A stretch of DNA of 10,891 bases from Podila epigama (Eukaryota > Mortierellomycota > Mortierellomycetes > Mortierellales > Mortierellaceae). Positions within the stretch are counted from its first letter, which is position 1. Each line of letters begins with the position of its first letter. Shown here in pieces: positions 7,781-10,891 of this stretch. The stretch spans positions 1 to 10,891 of the forward strand of contig JAAAVE010001028.1 in NCBI GenBank assembly GCA_015679605.1, read 5' to 3'. The notes under the pieces are model-generated. The model did no database searches. It saw only the letters and a program-made list of their open reading frames with translations, and was not told where the DNA came from. The position numbers were made by a program, and so were the translations under genes.

Positions 7781-7868
7781 GCTCAAGTGGTCCGAATGCT
7801 CGAGTCGCCCGAATATTCGAATATTCGAACAGTCAAGTGGTCCGAATGCTTGAACGCTCGAATATTCG
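7774..7868. repeat. Cluster of TCGAA-type direct and palindromic repeats
   Basis: Two roughly 46-bp direct copies at a 50-bp period share the exact 18-mer tcaagtggtccgaatgct (7783-7800 and 7833-7850). The perfect palindrome CGAATATTCG occurs three times (7810-7819, 7818-7827, 7859-7868), the first two overlapping. Short words of the form CGAA-nnn-TCRA recur throughout. It lies between the relic on its left and the glucosidase II beta promoter on its right. Whether it is a regulatory array, a mini-satellite or the end of a mobile element cannot be decided here. Confidence 0.85.
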
Positions 7869-7948
7869 TCTCTTCATGTCAATGGATTTTGATGTGTCAA
7901 GAGGGAGAACTCAAATCGTGATATCGCTTCCCAAAAATAACGAGTGTG

Positions 7949-7959
7949 TGACGTGACGT
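7949..7959 (+). promoter_or_regulatory. Overlapping bZIP-type sites TGACGTGACGT
   Basis: Two TGACGT cores overlap, and the first contains ACGTG. ATF/CREB and XBP1/Hac1-class bZIP factors bind TGACGT or ACGTG cores. The site is about 130 bases before the start of an ER quality-control gene, where a stress-response element would be plausible. Binding is an inference from sequence only. Confidence 0.35.
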
Positions 7960-8089
7960 TGATCAGAACACCCTTTCTCTCCCATTCCTCCATTATCGCA
8001 TTCACACACACACACATCATTTCACATCGTCACAACGCAACATTCAAAAACACAAAAAAGGATCGACAACAGACAAAAGGTTAAACAAC

Positions 8090-10616
8090 ATGAGGACACG
8101 CGTCTTGACAATCCCACTCTTTGTGTCCATCGCCATTGCTCTTGTTGAGGCCAAGGCTACTTCAAACGCGCCTCGAGGTGTCGCGCCTTCAAGTATGGAC
8201 CCAACCTGTGTTTGCACAAGAACACACAAAAAAAAATGCAGCCTTTTGGTGCTTCTCTCAACTGATCACACTCTGTACCATACTACTCAACAATTTCTCC
8301 TATGAATCATATAAATAGAGACAAAGGCCTACACTGCTGATGACGATGGAAAGTGGACTTGTCTAGATGGATCAAAGACTATCAAATTCTCAGCCATTAA
8401 TGACGACTACTGTGATTGTCCTGATGGATCCGACGAGCCAGGTAAAAAAAGCAGCATATCCACGACCACTTATCCGAGGAATTTCTCAAATATGATCCAA
8501 CCAAACGTTTGAACTGACAGCTCCACAACGTAAATCAATTGTGTAGGGACATCGGCCTGTGGTACAGGATACTTTTTCTGTGCCAACAAAGGACATTCGG
8601 CTGAATACATCAAAACGTCCCGCGTCAACGATGGAGTATGTGACCCCGAATGTTGCGACGGATCTGATGAAACTGACGGTCAGATTCAGTGTCCAAACAC
8701 ATGCGAACAAGTTGGCGCCGCGGCTAAGAAGGAACGGGAGCGCATTCGCCTCATCGAGGAGGAAGGTAGCAAGATACGACAGCGTTACATTGACTTTGGC
8801 AAGAATGCTAAAAGGAAACTTCAATCTCAACTGGACAAATTCAAGACGCAGTCAGCCACTATCAAGGAAAGGGCTTCGATCACAAAAGGTATAATCGCGA
8901 CATCATCAAAATAAGAGTTCAAAATGACCTGGTGAATACTCTACAGAAAAAAAAAGAAATGACCTATGCTAAACCCATCTCTCTCTTACGCGTTTTTATT
9001 TTTTGCAGACGCTCTGGACAAGGCGAATGCTGCGCTCCAAGAGAAACTGGAGAGTTCCAAGGCTGAGCGGGAAGCCGCCAGAAAGGTCCAACTTGCACCT
9101 CTGATTGAGCAGCAGAATGCACGACTGGCGCACGCCAAATTTATCTATCGTCGACTCCATGAGACCCTGGAGGACTTGAAGGAAAACGCCAACAAAAATT
9201 ACCACGACATGGTTGTGAAATCAACCATTGCTGGATTCGACGAGCACGTTACCGACGCCGATAAAGAGGCTGCCAATCTTCCACCGGTGGACACAAACAA
9301 GATCTTGACTGCAGACCAGATTATGCTTGCCGCAGTGGATGAAACCTACGATGTACGCAAGGATATCGGCGCTCTGTTCGTCCTACTGAAGGCCTTGAAA
9401 GAGGGCTATAACACCGACAATAACGATGAAGCTGTCTTACGCGCTGTCAAAGTCTTTGATGAATTCACACCAACATGGCAAGGAGACCACAATGACTTTG
9501 TCGGCGAGGAGCCTCTGGAGATTCCTCCGGAACCCAAGGACCACCTCAATGATGCACCTCAGCGCAAGAGTGGTACGTAACCCCGTTATTTTATGATGCC
9601 TACTCTATCAATCAACCCCCTCATTACTCACGCCCGTATCTTTTATTATTCAATCTTAGGAACATGGGCGTCGTTGATCGAAAAGGTTCAAAAAGGCGCC
9701 AAAGCTGTTGGACTTGGATTTTTGGTTCCTGAGACGCGTTCAGGTTTGTATATGGCCTTGATTCCCAATTTTTTTCCTGGGATGGAGCAGGCGCAAAGCG
9801 CTACAAGGAAACTGACATCTCGCTGTTCTCTATCGTAGCAAAAGAGGTCGCCCAGGAGGCATATGACAAGGCTTCGGCAGAGGAGAGAAGACTCGATAAG
9901 GAGGTTGAGGAACTTGAGCGCAAGCTGAATATGGACTATGGGTCAGATGAACGATTCGCTCAGTTGGTAGATCAATGCTTCGAGTTCAAGGATGTTGAGT
10001 AAGTCTCGCCACGGTTCCTTGTAACATGCATTCTGTCTCTCGCTCGTTCTTTCTTATAACTTGCGTTTTATCATTTATTAGATACATATACTCGGTCTGC
10101 CTCTTTGGCAAAGCCTTCCAAAAGTCCAGTTCAGACACGTCTCTTGGGTAAGTTGATTCGCTCCTTATGATACTTTCTGGTCGTTGGATGCAACAATTCG
10201 TTAATGGTTTTCATATTAAAACCATATCTTTTTTCTTTTCGATGTAGAACCTTTTCCGAGTGGATTGGAGATAACTATGATACACAGCTTTACAGCGGTG
10301 GCATGAAATGCTGGAATGGACCTGAGCGTTCTGTGAAGGTGATTAGTCCTTACCAGATGTGTATGTTGTCTTATTTTTCTTGCTTCTTGTAGACCTAACG
10401 TCTTAACCTTTTTTTGTTGCCTTTGCAAAATAGCTCATCATGAGTTGCGGTATTGAGAATGAGATCATTTCAGTGACCGAGCCAGAAAAATGTGAATATC
10501 ACTTCCAGTTCCGGACCCCTGCCGCGTGCCGTCTCCTCGATGACTCCGAGACCATAGATGACAACCTTGAGCCATCATTGCCAGGCGAGCCGCTTAAGAA
10601 ACATGATGAGCTGTAG
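8090..10616 (+). CDS. Glucosidase II beta subunit (nine exons, 571 aa)
   Basis: Non-catalytic subunit of ER glucosidase II (PRKCSH/GTB1 family), which trims the two inner glucoses from N-glycans. It retains the catalytic alpha subunit in the ER and recognises mannose. Exons: 8090-8192, 8319-8441, 8547-8888, 9009-9572, 9660-9743, 9839-9998, 10082-10147, 10248-10338, 10434-10616. The frame holds across all eight GT-AG introns. Residues 1-23 are a signal peptide (likely cut AKA|TS). Two LDLa-like Cys-rich repeats follow (49-74, with [13 protein letters not shown]; 80-117, with RVNDGVC and CCDGSDE), then a long coiled coil (about 130-260), a second helical stretch (about 406-445), and an MRH domain (about 459-543) with Cys465, 502, 516, 531 and 543. 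Q472, R508, E527 and Y533 sit where MRH mannose contacts are expected. The C terminus is KKHDEL, an ER-retrieval signal. The long acidic tract of the mammalian subunit is absent. Intron 1 (GTATGG donor) and intron 8 (GTGATT donor) have the weaker borders. Confidence 0.96.
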
Positions 10617-10891
10617 ACCTTCCTCTTCAAAGTAAAAAATGAACCATTTTGACAAAAAAAAGTGCAACCAACCCCAGCCTACAAAAAAAAATCGCATGGA
10701 TTCGAATGTTGAGGTTGAACGGTTCATGAGATAGCCTATCTCGCTTAAGAAAGTCGCGTCTGAGCCTTATTGATTACAGCGACACAGTTGTCAATTGTTT
10801 TTTCAGAATCAACCAAGTCAGTGTCAAGTATAAATTTCCATACGCAACTCATCATTCAACCCATGTGTTCTCTGTGCTCAACATGATTATG
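10617..10891. other. 3' flank of the glucosidase II beta gene and right edge
   Basis: No gene is supported. A-rich runs follow the TAG stop at 10614-10616, with no clean AATAAA. An inverted repeat, GAGATAG-C-CTATCTC, lies at 10728-10742. A TATAAAT box at 10829-10835 is followed by a pyrimidine-rich stretch and an ATG at 10863, but that frame stops after seven codons. This could be the promoter and leader of a plus-strand gene lying mostly beyond the window. Confidence 0.4.
10728..10742. repeat. 15-bp inverted repeat
   Basis: Seven-base perfect arms (GAGATAG / CTATCTC) around a single C. Too short for a strong terminator hairpin; it could be a dimeric factor site. Confidence 0.6.

Noticed and set aside
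7760-7790. Possible tRNA because of GGTTCGAAC, a B-box look-alike
   Set aside because: The flanking bases cannot form the T-arm stem and no A box or acceptor stem is found at the right distance.
7810-7830. Heat-shock element from alternating GAA and TTC
   Set aside because: The palindromes repeat every 8 bases, not in the 5-base nGAAn register required for a trimer site.
7660-7956. Plus-strand ORF of 98 codons
   Set aside because: Overlaps the TCGAA repeat cluster and runs antisense to the more protein-like minus-strand relic.
9593-9838. Plus-strand ORF of 81 codons
   Set aside because: It spans intron 4, exon 5 and intron 5 of the glucosidase II beta gene; only exon 5 is coding.
10204-10428. 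Short ORFs on both strands near the 3' end of the glucosidase gene
   Set aside because: The plus frame is exon 8 read together with flanking introns; the minus frame is its antisense.
1-10891. CRISPR array, virus or intact transposon
   Set aside because: No regular spacer-repeat structure, no capsid, polymerase or transposase coding sequence, and no terminal repeats with target duplications were seen.

Overview
This is a gene-containing stretch of a fungal nuclear genome. The short spliceosomal introns (83 to 126 bp, with GT/AG borders and CTAAC- or TTGAC-like branch sites), the pyrimidine- and CA-rich leaders, the many A/T homopolymers and an ER protein ending in HDEL all fit a fungus. I lean towards an early-diverging filamentous lineage such as Mortierellomycotina/Mucoromycota, but that placement is an impression, not a proof. 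There is no sign of CRISPR, rRNA, a convincing tRNA, a virus or an intact transposon.

Layout, left to right. Positions 1-1193 hold no convincing gene: CA-rich tracts, a TTTG microsatellite, two small hairpins and one weak 40-codon ORF. Positions 1194-5870 (minus strand) hold a very large low-complexity protein gene. It looks like two adjacent ORFs (414 and 1131 codons), but a 96-bp phase-0 intron with good borders joins them into one 1526-residue product. That protein carries an unknown Cys-containing N-terminal region, a helical domain, a long Ala/Gln/Lys/Glu helix, a tryptophan-motif region, a coiled coil, polyQ, three PPG-hydrophobic motifs and two C-terminal CCHC zinc knuckles. Positions 5871-6374 are its promoter plus the 3' flank of the next gene. 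Positions 6375-7020 (minus) hold a two-exon, 175-residue WW-domain protein. Its true first exon starts MGCTSSK, a likely myristoyl/palmitoyl anchor. Positions 7021-8089 separate it from the divergent gene to the right. They hold a TG/CA-repeat leader, a 23-A run, a possible decayed gene on the minus strand (about 7281-7780) and an unusual cluster of TCGAA-type repeats (7774-7868). Positions 8090-10616 (plus) hold a nine-exon gene for the beta subunit of ER glucosidase II, reconstructed in full (571 residues, signal peptide to HDEL). Positions 10617-10891 are its 3' flank, with a TATA-like box near the right edge.

How they work together. The glucosidase II beta subunit acts in N-glycan trimming and glycoprotein quality control in the ER. 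An overlapping TGACGTGACGT bZIP-type site lies about 130 bp upstream of its start and could link it to the unfolded protein response. The other two genes have no evident functional link to it or to each other. The most novel object is the 1526-residue protein: its combination of Trp motifs, PPG-hydrophobic motifs, polyQ, coiled coils and zinc knuckles resembles RNA-silencing or mRNA-repression scaffolds (GW182-like) in style, although I recognise no homologue.
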